Source: Formicarius rufipectus
Taxonomy: Eukaryota; Chordata; Aves; Passeriformes; Formicariidae
Reading direction: 5' to 3'
Assembly (NCBI GenBank): GCA_013399695.1
Contig: VXAU01004424.1
Location: 62,001 to 126,000 of the forward strand
DNA: 64,000 nt
The translations under genes and the position numbers were made by a program. The notes under the pieces were generated by a model. That model had not been told where the DNA came from. It did no database searches and saw only the letters and a program-made list of their open reading frames with translations. Below are positions 11,798 through 24,160 of this stretch, in pieces. Numbering within the stretch: position 1 is the stretch's first letter; each line of letters opens with the position of its first letter.

Positions 11798-13814
11798 TGA
11801 TTCAAGTGTTACTAGCTTAACTAATAGAATCATGCAGGAAGAGCCTTGAGGCTCTTTTTCCAAATAAATTAAACAGCTGGAGCCATAGTTGCTTTGTCTT
11901 TTTCTTGGGTGTGGGTCATGCAAAACTGAAATGTTTGCATAATGGCCATCTTGCATGTATGCACTTCAATAGCATAACACATGTGTAGCAGGACAGATAC
12001 CAACCACAACCACGCTTGCTGTGCACTCACCAGAGCAGGAGGAAAGCAGTGTCTTTGTGCAGGGCACCCGAGAAGAGTTTCTGGGCACTAGCAGCCCAGC
12101 TAGCTACATATATTTGCCTGCATATTTGGTTTTAAAATATAACATCAACATACATTTTTATAATTTCTATAATAAATTACATTATTTTCTATTAGTATTT
12201 ATTTTAATCATTTGTATTACATATACATATTTGGTTTGCTCTCTGGGCTTAAAACCAGAAATCCCAGACATGTAGTCAGATTAAGCCAGCTTGATTAAGA
12301 GGTTGTTGACTTCCTCCTCATGACCATTGCCCCAGTAGTTACACCTGGTCTAAATGGATGGGAAACAACTCTTTCCCACTCGTCCCCAAAAGGGCAGGAG
12401 TCCCGTGACACAACTAATCAACCACACTTCCTTCAATACACAAATCAAACTCTTCTACACATGAAAAACAATCCCATACCTGGCAGAGGTTCTCTTCTTC
12501 CCTGCAGCTGATGTTGCAGTTGCTGGTGTCACTGACGACAAGGATGAAATACAAACATAATAGCTACAGGAAGCGTGTTGGCACCAGGGCAGCCTCAGAG
12601 CATGGCCCAAGCTCTTGGGGTCAGGGAAGTCTCTCAGCCCTTCCTCCCAGAAGCACAACAGTGACCAGCAGGAAGCTGAGACGGTCATTTCCCAGTTGCT
12701 CTTCAAAAATGAGCACCCATCCCTGGACTGCAAAATGCATGGGTAACTTTCTCCACACTGCAGAGAGGGGGTGAAGCATTTAGAGAAGGAGGCCAGCAAT
12801 CACTCAGCACTGACTGAAAGCTTGTGCAGGGCTCAGCTGACTCATTCCCTGCTGGCAGCCTGTGCTCCTGACCAGGCAGGGAGCACAAATTGGCTACTGA
12901 CCTATTTGCAGAAGGGCCGATGGGACAGCAGGCACTCACTCTAGCCCTCAGGACAGTGCTTATTCCTCGCCTCGGTTCATAACTAGCTTGATTTTGGATT
13001 GACACTAACTCTGGGATTTCCCCATGCAAAAGTAATGGGTGGACAAAGCCAGGTATATAGGCCCAGATTCTGCTACGGTATTTTAAATAGTTCCCATGAT
13101 CGTGGTAGTAGGACTGGGCTCAGAGGAAAACCCCTGGTTTGAATGTACAATTAAGGATTCTTTGTGGAGAAAAATCTGCCAGTCTACTTTGGTGCCATTT
13201 TACTGATATCAAAGAGGAAACAGTATTTTAATTGCAGTCATGCCTTCTGTACTCTATGTTAACTCTTTGTATTTTCTAGCAAAAATAGGCTCAGTGCCCT
13301 AATTTTGATCACACTGTCATTGCTCTTCCCTGGTCTGGATTCAGAAATGTATGTGTAATTTTTAACCCTATGTACACACTCATTACTAGTTTTAGATTTT
13401 AAATAGTTTTAGATTAGAAATACATTCTCCATCCTTTAAACAGAGAATTAGGAAGTTGTTTGTGCCATTTACCTGGGCTGGTATCTGGGTGGAATAGGAG
13501 TCTTAAGTTTCTTGAAACCATGTCTGCTTTTGATATGGTTAGTAAATCTGGATCTTTTCCTTTTTAAATTTGGCTGCCTCAGTGGAGTAAGTCACTCTTC
13601 CACAGACCAGATGACTAGAAAAGCTGGTTACATTTTTCACACAGTTCTCTTCTGGGATGATCAGATTACAGCAAATTCATCAGAAATTACACAAATAAAA
13701 ACATATTTTAACTTCAAGGGCTTGAGATTTTTTAAAGTGATAATTCTAAGAGACTGCAGAAAAAGTGAAAAATATAACACTAGTGAAGGCTCAATACAGT
13801 GGTTATGAGGCTGG

Positions 13815-14173
13815 AGTGCATGATTTACTGAGTGAGATTGCTCAGCCTGGAGAAGGCCAAAAGTGGGAGTGTATTTTCTGTTCTACATACTTATTGGGTA
13901 GTTATACAGAGGATGGAGACATACTCACTTTAGAGGTCAGCAGCCAAAGAGGCAACAGAGACAGACTGCCAGAAGGAAATTAGGACGAAAATTCCTTGAG
14001 GGTAGCCAAACACCAGAACAAGTTGTCCAAAGGGCTTGTAGAGACTTCATCTCAACTGGGCAAGACTGAGCAACATGATCTATCATTGAAGTTAGTGCTG
14101 TCTTAAGGAGCAAATTAGACTAGATGACTTCCAGAAGCTCTTTCTAAACTAAATTGTGCTTTGATTCTATGAA
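13815..14173 (+). mobile_element. CR1 LINE 3' end, 5'-truncated, plus orientation
   Basis: The segment carries the typical CR1 3' untranslated order: a GCTCAGCCTGGAGAAGG-like start near 13841, then a diverged GACTAGATGACTTCCAGAAG block near 14121, and a terminal GATTCTATGAA at 14163-14173, which is the degraded octamer-like tail of the family. The family is established in birds and other sauropsids. The copy is short and diverged, so it is old and non-functional. It lies in the intron between exons 6593 and 15042, in the sense direction. Confidence 0.85.
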
Positions 14174-15041
14174 AAATACTACCATATCAGACACAAGGGG
14201 ACAGGTATACCACAACTTGCACAAGGAAAAAAAAATTAATTAGCTTTAATTGTTTCAAGAAGTAGTTCTGACAATATAGGAATATAGATTGCAAAAATTA
14301 TACTTACTGTAAAGCTATTTTATCTTCACTTTTGTACCTGGATTGTCATGTGTGAAAGCCCATGTCTGAGACTCATGAGATCCAGCAGCTTCCTAGTGAG
14401 GCCAAGATCTTTGCTAAACATTTATGACCATATATCAAAATAATTTCTCAGCTCTGTATCACACCTGAGATGCTCATGAAGGACATGTTTTTGTTTGCTT
14501 TTCATTCCAGAATGCATAGTTCTCTGTTTAATCAATCATAGAAGCCAAAAGGCTGGAAATTCACTGGGTTGTTTCTGTTCAGATTTCCAGTGGTATGGAT
14601 ATGTCTGGTGAGCTGAACTCTTTGCCTGCATACACCCAGAAACAGTGATTGCCTCCAGGAGAGATGTGTGGAGAATAATAGACACATTCTTCTTGACTAG
14701 CAGAGTAAAGGTTAACTCTGTAACACACCCTGCAGCTATGATAAAAAAAGATATAATTTGAAAGAAATAATGGAACTCAAATCTTTATGGACAAGGAAAT
14801 TAAGTACTACATGGTCATTTCTCTCTCTGGGGCATGCTTCAGAAGTGGGGTTGGACCAAATATGCAGGATAATTCAGGTTTGAATTGATAAGTAATCACA
14901 AATTTAAGAGTTCAATATGTGAAGTCATTGCAAATCTACTCCAAAAAAGACAAGTTTGGGATGGTTGGGTGGGGCTTTTTAGGGGAAAATACTTTTCTGT
15001 AGCCAAACCTGAGCTAAGCATTTTGTCTCACTTACTTACAG

Positions 15042-15091
15042 TAAATTCAGAAAAAGAGCCATGTCTGGATATCAATTCACTTTATTCACAG
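15042..15091 (+). CDS. 50-nt coding exon of the same unidentified gene
   Basis: A pyrimidine-rich acceptor (TGTCTCACTTACTTACAG) ends at 15041, and a CACAG|GTATGT donor begins at 15092. The exon supplies the two bases needed to complete the codon left open at 6756 (T+TA, Leu) and continues open as NSEKEPCLDINSLYSQ, ending exactly on a codon boundary. Phase fits both neighbours, since the next exon at 21782 reads on from its first base. The peptide is short, acidic and polar with one cysteine. If the exon is skipped, joining 6756 to 21782 creates an immediate TGA, so its inclusion decides whether the last 51 residues exist. The call rests on splice signals and phase, because length alone gives little coding evidence. 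Confidence 0.6.
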
Positions 15092-18000
15092 GTATGTCTG
15101 CATTTAAGATAGTGATGGTTATAGTTGGTCAAATGGATGCCACCCAAAGGTTTTGTTCAAGAATGTTGAATATTAAATACTGAGTATGGAAATAAGGAAA
15201 TTCTTTTCACTTTTTTATTTCCTTTTAACAAAGGGTGCTATTTAAACAATAAAGTGATTTAATGATAATTACAAAATTAAAGAGGGGGAAAGATCCTCAA
15301 ATAATTATTTTGTACTTTTTATCTGCAAAATAGGAAAAATCACTGATGTCTGCTCTACAGGTCCAGTACCACAAATATTTTTGTAGGCTTGAGTCAGTAT
15401 TTACAGAGTAAGACAGAAAAAAAAATTCTTAAGTAGCAAATATGGTTGCTAATAAACTGAGGAATGTGTTCTGTTAATCTGCAGTATTAATAATCTGTTG
15501 CCTTATTTAGCATTTCCTCAAATGCCTGTGGTTACAAACTTTTCATACATTTTAGGAAAGTAATTATCCTCTTGAAGAAGAATATGCTACAGTTTGGTAT
15601 TTTTATCCCCTGATTTATGTTTCTATTTTAAATTTAAGAGTTATCCAGTCATGAAAAAACAATACTTGTAAGTACAAACATACAACACAGATAAATGTGT
15701 GGAAATGCTCAAAGGAAGCTGTTTCAAAGGGCCAAAGGACTGCAAATTATTTGTGCAAGATATTCCACAAAGAAAGTAGGTAAAAAACAGGACTAAAACC
15801 ATTAAAAAGTCCAATTCACATTTTTTCTCTCTCCAAAAATAATGGTAAATCCATAACAAACAGCTCAGCCAGCTCTAGACCCAACTGGGATCTGATCCAG
15901 TCATTATTTTGGTACTTGACATCAAAAGGGATTTGATGGGAATGTATGATAGATTATTTTCTGCACATTTTTAATTGAGTGACTTCTTCCCTTAAAGGGC
16001 TCCTAATTTTTCACACATGTCTCCAAACATCCTCTGCCAATATTAAATTTTGCTCACATGGATTTTCTGTTAGAGAAAAATTTGGCAGTTACAGCTCCCT
16101 GGCCAAAATTCAGTAAATTCAGATGGGAGGAGCCAGCCAATGGAAATGTTTGTGGTATTTTGTTTTTGGGGTTTTTTTTGTAGATAGTATGTTACTTCTT
16201 TGTGCATCCAGATTTACACATTCTTAGAGTAAATAAAGGCATGAACTTTATTTTGATTCCTTTTTGACTTTGGAAAAAAAGCTGCAGTAGCACAGAACCT
16301 TCCTATTAATCTTTGCTGATCTCCCTCTGGTCTTTGGTCTAACAGAAGTTACTGCTGAATTTACTGTTGCCTACATATCCCTTTCCCTTGGTCCACCTCA
16401 CAGTATACAACCTGAAAAAGGCACTTTTAGAAATGAAAAGTGATTTGGTCAGGTGGCTTGAATTATCAATACTCTTCTCAGGTAGGATCAATTGTGTTAA
16501 GTAGATGAAAGCCTTATGATATTATATCCTCTTTAGACATTCTCTCTTTTAATCTTCTGAAAACGAATTTGCAAGAAAGAGAGAGAAAGCATTTGTTAAA
16601 TTTACTTGCAAAATAAACTGTGATTTCCAACTCTGTAGATGAATATTTAAGTATGCCAATAATGAGCAATTGAAATAGCGCAGCCGAGCAAAGCAAGGCA
16701 TCTTTAAAAGGTCCCAAATGGTTACATTCAGATTCCATGATTTTATGAGTGATCATTTTTGCCACGAATTTAAACAAAATTCATCTTCTTACTCCAGTTC
16801 AATGAGAAAAAGTGACTAGAAGAATGGCTTGTACCGTACCACTGATATATCCTTCATACAACAGTGTCAGAGGGCACACACGGGTTTATTTTTGGAAAGC
16901 TCCTGTGTATAAGAAGAACTACTTCTGTTACAAGGAATATTGCATGTATGCTTGACTTACTGAGGACATGCTCAACATCATAAAAATCTGCATAAGTTAT
17001 TTCTTCTCACAGCTTTTTTTTTTTTTTTCTTACTTTTATTTTCCCTCCTGCAAGTTTGGGTTTCTTGGTGTAATTATGGAGATTAACCACCATTTCTTCA
17101 AGTAAAGGCTCCGCAGACATGGTAGAACAGGAACTTCCATTTCATGGGAAATTCTGACATTTTGAAACATATCTGGGTTTGGAGGGTGGAAAAATCAGAG
17201 AATTCATAAAGTCCTACGAAAGAAAATATTCAAAAATCTCAAGTCAATTCAAATATACAGTTTTGTTAAAATTAAAAAAAAAAATTACTCCTTTAGTTTG
17301 CTGCTTGTTTGCTTTTTTTTTAAAAAAAAAAGTTCTTCTGAAAGAGAAATAAAGAAGAAAAAGACTGTTCTAAAGCCCTTGCAAAAAGCCTTAACTAAAT
17401 TTCTTTTTACTAAGCATGAATATTTCCAATGTGAAATATACTCCTTGATACATTCCCACTTATCAATCAGCATTTTCAAAATGGAAAACACTAATTTAGA
17501 AAATGTTTGCCCAGCACTATGAATAGTTTGGGAGCCTCATTCTGAGTATTCCTTGGTTATTATTTCCTACTAAATTTCACAAAAAAGTATCACAAATGTT
17601 ATATAAGTGTCATCCACATCTTATACTTGGCATACTTGACACATAAGGTAGCAGCGCACTCACCTGCTGGTCATCTGCCTCAATGGGACAGGAAAGAAGT
17701 TTGCCCTGGAATCACCTCCTGGGCTCCAATCAGAACATCTTCCCCGCAGATGCTGTTGGCAGCAGGCAGCTCCTTTGCCACTTTGTGCTTTTCTTTGTGC
17801 CACCTTGGCTGCATTAAAAGGCCTTAAAATAGTGGAAAACAGAAATTCAAGTCTCCACCAACTTTCACAACTGTTCTTTTTCACTCAGGTTCCAATGTTC
17901 ACATAGGAGCAGTAGACAGGACAGCAGTGAATGTCTGAAGAACAAACTGATTCATTTTCCCCACCAATAAGATGTTTACTACATGCTTCTTCCTGCCTTT

Positions 18001-21000
18001 CCATATTTATTGGCATTATTTCCACTGGGAAAAATAACTTGGTAACTCTGCAAAAATACTCTTATGGTAGTTCAATCTATCCTACATTATCTGAATTTTC
18101 TGCCCTGCTTCTGGTTTTGATTTGATTTGTATGTGATCTGCACATATGCAATACCACAAAACCCCATCCATTCATAGATGCCAGCAGTGTCAAAGTAGTA
18201 TCATTCAGAGTTTTCTCACTACTTCTAGCAAAAAATACAACATTTTATGATTCTTTCATGGCTCAGTTGTGTAGTAATGACATGTGATTATACTCACGTC
18301 AGATTGAGGAGGGTTATTTGCTTTAGTGAGAATGATTAAGAAGATAAGGAATTGGACCTGGGTGTAAAGATAACTGACATAGAGAACCAGAGAAACACAA
18401 GAAGAAAGTCCAACCTTAATGGAGGAGGACGCAGTTTCCAAAAAAGTAAGCTGAGTCTGCTGAAGCCAGGCCGAATTTATGAACCTACAAGCAATCCCAC
18501 CCAAATGTGTTCATTGTATAGTCCTGTGAAGCACATTTAATATTCCTTGACTTGTGACGTCTTTGTTGCAGGTACTGGCTTTTCTTATTGGTTTTGGACA
18601 GGCTTCAACATCATGGATTTACAGATTATTTGAACACATTGAGACATTTTAATTGGTTGAAATAGGAACATTTTACAATTAATGAACAATAGCTTTAGAA
18701 CCTGATTTTCCACTGCCTTGTACCTTATGTAGCCATTAGCTCACAGTAGGACGAAGCTGTCTGTGCAGTTCGGCAGCTCAGTGCTTATGACCTTCTCAAG
18801 ACATTAAACCCAGTGAGCTTTTAAAAACCTCTTGTATGGTTGGTTCTGCTCTGCTTTTTCCCCCCTATCACAGCAACATGGCAGGGTTCAGAGTCAATGC
18901 AACTCATCTCCAGGGATTTTCTCAAGCTTCAGTGCTTCCTTGCTCATCTCAAACTTCAGTACCCAGACTTTGAAGAATATCAGTGAAGAGAGATTTTTTG
19001 CCAGATCCTGCTGTATTCCAGCTTTCTTTTTATCATTATTTTTCCCCACCCCTCCAGCTATTGCAGCACATGGTAGGACCTCTGATAGCTGAAGAAAATG
19101 AGAAGCAAAACCATACCAACATCTTTTGCTACAAACATGTCAATTACAGCCTGTGAGCTCACTCTGCATGAATCTGGCAATTCACTTCAGCATATGAATA
19201 ACTTAAAATCTTCAACTGTAACTATTTTATTCTAAGTATTTATTACTATATTCTTTGAAGTTTTCAAATACTTCACTGGCAGACGAGAATTTGTCCTTGA
19301 TGTGATGTACTTTTAATGTCGGTTTGGAGAATGTACTTTATCACTAAATAATTTCTGACTTTCACTAAATCATTGTTATGGAAATTACTCCATGACACAG
19401 TGTCAGAGCTGGGATTCATGTGTTCTCACATTTTGCTTTTGCTTACTACCAGACACAAATCTTTGCTAACAACCTCCAGAGCTGAGGGGAAAGTGTGTGA
19501 AATTGTCAGCACTGTAGATGAACTTACGAGCTTGTCTTGTAAAACATTTTTTGCACCTTCTGCCTTACTGCCTACCACGTAGTGGTAATATTCTGGATTG
19601 CTTTGGAAATGTGTGCAATGGTTCTCACACAAGCTGTATATATTCAGAGACCGAGTTTCCAGCTGAAAGACACACTAACCTCAGTTTCTGTGGTTAGGAG
19701 TTGTAGCTGATGGTTCACTCCGTTTTCTGTCTTATCTTGCTATCTAGTCATGTTGTAGACAACCAATGAATATAGAAGAGCAGTAGCAAAATAAGTTTAT
19801 ACTGAAAACAGTACTTATATTACACAACACAGGGACACTGATGATGTTTTTCTATATGAAAGTTCACAATACAAAAAAGCAACAAAAACCTGCTACGTCA
19901 CCAAAGTACTCGCTATATCACTTGGCAATAAACATGAAATTGCTTCATAAAAACTGTCTTTCTATAAAATCCCTGCTTTGAAAGTTTTATTTAGACCTAA
20001 AAGAGGATGGGGGGCAGAGGAGGGTGGTGGGTCATTAGGAGACAAAACATCTCTGTTTACTTTTTCTGTTCCTTCATGATTTCAGTTTGCTGGAAAAGCT
20101 CTGAGTTGTACAGTTTCACTTGTTTAAAATAGGGCTTTCCTATTCAAATAACCTTATTTTAATTCTCTGAAAAGTTGCTTTAGACAAGCCAAAAATGAAA
20201 TCTTTATTTTACAGATGAGCTGTGAGCACACTGCCTTGCAAGATGATGCATTTAGCTTTTCTGAGTACAAACACAGCAAGTGAGATTGCAAATATTTTCA
20301 TTCTTGTAGGCAGAAGTCACTCTAAGTTCTGGTTTCCCCTCCTACAGTCTTTTATCCTTTGATGTGGATTGCCTATAAGAAGTGTCTCCACTTCATTGGT
20401 TTTTTTGTTGTGGGTTTTTTTTTTCCCTAGTCCCTCTCATATCAGTAGCTAACACATGACTATAAAATAGAAAGTAAATTATAAATAAGCCATTAAACTG
20501 CAGGATCCTAGTGAAAGATTGCAACAAACTCAGGCTTTTCCTGGGAGTGCTAACATTAATCACACTGTATGTTTGCATGGCACTGCTGTAAGTCTTGTGA
20601 GGGATTAATTTCAAAATGTTGTTCTTTTCACATGTCTTTCAGTATTAGCAATTGTGGGTCATTATGAGAAGTCTGTGTTTAAGCACAAGACTGCTCAAGA
20701 CAACTTATTACTGCTAGCAGATCACTCAGGACCATCCACCTCCATCTCCTAGTTTCAACCACAAAACCAACTTACAAGACTAAGACACAACTTCATGCAA
20801 AGAGTGTTGAGTAGTGGCCAGAGCCAGTCTATGAAGATAATGGAGCATGGACTTCTGATTTATATATATTAAAAAAAAAACAAACCAAAACAAACAAACA
20901 AAAAACCAACAAAACAAAACCAAACCAAAACAAAACAAAAAACCCAAAAACAAAACCAAAACCAACCAACCAAAAAAAAAAACCACCAAAATTTAAAAAG

Positions 21001-21781
21001 TTTCAGAGTTGTTATTTTTCCAAGAGGTTTTGTTTAATGCTTAAATTTATTTAACAGTTTTGCAGCTCTTTTAAAATTAAACCAAATATAAAGTTGACCT
21101 TACATTTTCATATCCAAAGTCAAAACATTTTGCTTAAAAATAAAATTTGCCTAAACATTCAGTGTTTTGTATTCTCCCTCTTCTATTTTTCCAATTGAAA
21201 CAATTGAGAAAATGGACTTTCCCAAATATTGTTGTCCCCTTGAATGCAACTTTTCTAATGACTTGACTATGTAAAATAAAATTCTTGTTATTCCAAAGTA
21301 ATGCAATCCTTTCTCTAAACTCAAGAAGTTCTGCAGCGAAAAGGACTCCCATTGGGCAGACTGCTCTCATACTATCCCATACAAACAGTTTGCGCACTCC
21401 GAAGTAACTAAACCTCTAGCTGCAGACTTTTGCAAATAAACACCTTGCTTTCATATAAGGCTTTCAATAAAGGCTAATGTATGTTAAGACTTTGTGAGTG
21501 AACTGCTTAAAGTATCAGTATTTTTATTTGCATTTATTTGTTTATAAATTGAATGTTCCCTTGAAGGGTTGGAAGCACAAGCCCAACCCTTGTAGAACAC
21601 CACCTCAGTGGAAACAGAAGTTGGAAAGGCAATGGACAAAACAATAAACTGGTAGGCTCAATTACAAAAGAGCAAGAACTTAAAATAAGGAACCTGCAGG
21701 GCTTTCCATGTGAAAGAGTCCTGCCTGTGAATGGACTGACAGCAATTTTGCTCCATCTCTTTGTTATGTGTGTCATTACAG
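15092..21781 (+). other. Probable intron between the 15042 and 21782 exons
   Basis: I see no further exon with matching phase. Contents are AT-rich unique sequence, short A and T runs (for example 17015-17028 and 17274-17284) and an A/C-only low-complexity tract at 20870-20998. Open frames at 16514-16777 (minus), 17660-17884 (minus) and 18832-19092 show no recognisable domain. Confidence 0.55.
20870..20998. repeat. A/C low-complexity tract (CAAA/CCAAAA type)
   Basis: About 125 bases contain almost only A and C, in irregular AAACC and CAAAA units. The minus strand is T/G-rich and produces an apparent Phe/Leu/Val/Trp-rich frame at 20780-20989 that is not a gene. Confidence 0.9.
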
Positions 21782-21886
21782 GAAGGAACAACAGACTTCG
21801 AACTCATGCCACCATTACGAAGCTCACCGAGGCATGGAAGGATGAGGAATTCCTTTTATGTGCCTTGCATATTTCCAAGCCATTAA
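21782..21886 (+). CDS. Last coding exon and stop codon of the unidentified gene
   Basis: The acceptor is a pyrimidine-rich stretch with GTCATTACAG ending at 21781. Read in the phase delivered by the 15042-15091 exon, it encodes 34 residues, from EGTTDFELMPPLRSSPRHG to RNSFYVPCIFPSH, and stops at TAA 21884-21886. The tail is basic-polar with one cysteine and no obvious sorting motif. A second frame of the same exon also stays open to a CACAG|GTAAAT donor at 21930, so an internal exon 21782-21929 of a longer isoform is possible. It would need a different incoming phase. I prefer the terminal reading because the chain of three exons is then consistent. Family unknown. Confidence 0.6.
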   Translation, partial: EGTTDFELMPPLRSSPRHGRMRNSFYVPCIFPSH

Positions 21887-22648
21887 CACTATGGATAATT
21901 GTCTTCATTGTGCCACAGTCACATCACAGGTAAATGGCTGTATCACTGTCTGTACAGACAATGTGTAGCTTTCTGAAGTCACTGGGGTGCACTGAGCGCA
22001 GTCCAGTACTGCCAGGTTGTGCTTCTGAAGTGGTAACGTCAAGTTCCTTTTAAGCACTACAGACTGTGCATATTTGATGCCAACATCTCTCTAAATTTTT
22101 ATGAACAGCAAAATGAGAGTGCTAATGGTGATGTTTCTTGTCCCTATGGAATTACTATTTTAGTTCCTCTTGCATATTAACTTTTTCACATTTTAATATC
22201 TGCTGTGAGACTGATAGATGATATTGGAAGTCAGAGCTGAGGAATGACTTACAAAATCCCACATATTATTCTAGAAGAATTAGAATTTTGTATTCTGGTA
22301 ACTGTGAGCTCCATGTGAGGACTGTTACACCAAATAACATGAAGAAAATTCTGTGACAGAGAGGCCCACTGCCTTTGCTGAAATCCATACATTAGTGCCA
22401 GCTACTTTCTGGCGCATGTAGAGAGGTTTTCAGTTTTTTCTTGATGTTCTTCAGATGTTGTCAGTAGTTGAAAGCTTCATTCTATGTACCCCTGTGTTAC
22501 AGCACTCCACTGAGCTCAGTGGTTTGGGTGCAACCTCAGTTGAACAATTATGATAGTCTTACTAAATTTTAATCACTGATTCCAAACAAAAATAAGTTTT
22601 TTTTCCCAGGTAACAGTGTCTCATCATTGAGAGACATGCAAACAAGTA

Positions 22649-22654
22649 AATAAA
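22649..22654 (+). terminator. Candidate poly(A) signal AATAAA
   Basis: This is the first canonical hexamer after the stop codon, about 760 bases downstream of it. The bases that follow are not strongly G/T-rich, so its use is uncertain. Confidence 0.25.
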
Positions 22655-23183
22655 AAGTCAATTAATTTCTACCCAAGAAACACCCAGTAGAATTCTATGA
22701 GCATGTGAAGAACAGAAAATCACCATAAGCCCAGCGTGTCCAAGTATCAGATGAACAGTGCATAAATTATACAGTTAATCTGACTTTGCACAGTCAGTGA
22801 GCTTAATATGGGTTGTGCAGTTCATCTGGGCAACATATGCTCAGAAGGTTTAACAGTGGAAGTACTTTGTGGAGCTGATCTGCAATGCACAATGAATGTG
22901 TCTAGGATTTCCAGATATCCAGCAGCCCAGGCAGAGTTGCTATTCTGGTAAAGCTGTTCCAGACAATTGTCAGCATTCTTCAATTCGTCCCCAACAAAAT
23001 TGCCAGGAATCAAAAAAGGACATCTTTGGTGAAAGCCAGATGTATGGTAGGTAAGGAAAAAATTCAAATCTTATATATCACACTTTTATTATTGCCCTTA
23101 CACCAGTGCCTCAGACTGGTAAGTCACCTTCTCAAGACCTATAAGAAATAATACAACAACCTAAAGCATTAAATATTATGTCA

Positions 23184-23202
23184 AATAAAGAAGTCAAATA
23201 AA
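23184..23202 (+). terminator. Pair of candidate poly(A) signals
   Basis: Two AATAAA hexamers start at 23184 and 23197 in an A-rich setting. The A-rich flanks make a chance origin likely. Confidence 0.2.
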
Positions 23203-24151
23203 AAGAAAGATTAAACCCCAACCAACCAAACCAACAAACCTCTTTAATAGCATAGAACTCCAGTCCTACATAGAGGTCCTAAGCAGAAATACATGACACC
23301 ATTGTCAGATCAGGGAGATGCGTGTGACTCTCATGTTAACCAGAAATGTACATCCACTAGATGTCTGAGAACTGAATTTGTTCTACATACAGCTGTGACC
23401 CTTTTTCAGTACTTTTTCTCCTTCAGAACTGGAGTTACTCCAGTTGTGAGCAGGAAATTCCTGAGAAGTTAGGTGAGCATGGCAAAGCAGGTCACTTAAA
23501 GGCAACATATTCTGGGCCAGTAACCCCATTCATTCATGCAGGATTCCTTTTCCTTCAGACACTGTCTAGTGTTACTGGCCATGGTATTGATTGCCAGGGC
23601 ACTTGACATTTGGTTGCTGTTGTTTGATGAAAGCAGCTAATTAGAATGTTTCCTCTGAGGAAAACCATTTACATATATGGAGTCCTTTGTACCTGTGCCT
23701 ACATAGGTGATACATTCTGAAACCTACATAACTCACAATGTGCCATTTACGTGTACCATAAAGGTAACTAACTGTTCTTGCTCAGCTAAACATTTACTCA
23801 TAACTTGCAATTCAATTCCATCACCTGAAACAAAATACTTGAGACAACTGTAAACTAAAAGTCAGTCCTCTTTCTTGTTAGAGAAGATGCCTTTTCCATT
23901 CAGCAGAATTAATCAACTTACCTTACTTAGAAAATACTTTTTTTCTGGAAAACCCCCAGACACTTGGTTTTTGAAAGCAGTCTTACAGAACTTCAATAGA
24001 AAATAATATGAAGCGATTCAAATGGAAAGGACTCAGAAGTGGAATATAAATCCTGATATAAGACTTCAGATGTTTTGCATACAGAGATTTTTAACCCTGA
24101 TATTCATCCATGTTATGCCAGTGCTATGAACAAGCAGAATTAGAGACTTGC

Positions 24152-24157
24152 AATAAA
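24152..24157 (+). terminator. Best candidate poly(A) signal for the left gene
   Basis: The hexamer AATAAA is followed after about 10 bases by TGTATTTCTATACTGTGATG, a T/G-rich element of the kind found downstream of cleavage sites. It would give a 3' UTR of about 2.3 kb. Confidence 0.35.
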
Positions 24158-24160
24158 GCA

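Larger units (their letters stand above)
6757..15041 (+). other. Probable intron between the 6593 and 15042 exons
   Basis: No other exon fits the outgoing phase of the 6593-6756 exon in this interval. It contains a CpG-bearing element (7990-8152), a long purine tandem array with an assembly gap (10830-11795) and a CR1 copy (13815-14173). Open frames such as 8243-8482, 9400-9774 (minus) and 12455-12799 (minus) have no recognisable content and are treated as chance. Confidence 0.6.
21887..24160 (+). other. Presumed 3' untranslated region, end undetermined
   Basis: No coding signal follows the stop at 21886. Canonical AATAAA hexamers occur at 22649-22654, 23184-23189, 23197-23202 and 24152-24157. 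The last sits in a CTTGCAATAAAGCACA context, followed within 30-50 bases by a T/G-rich stretch, and looks best. I cannot tell which is used. Confidence 0.4.

Noticed and set aside
10798..11956. Two long minus-strand open frames with Leu-Pro-Phe or Phe-Pro-Ser repeats
   Set aside because: They are the 9-bp purine array and the N gap read as codons; a unit divisible by three never meets a stop.
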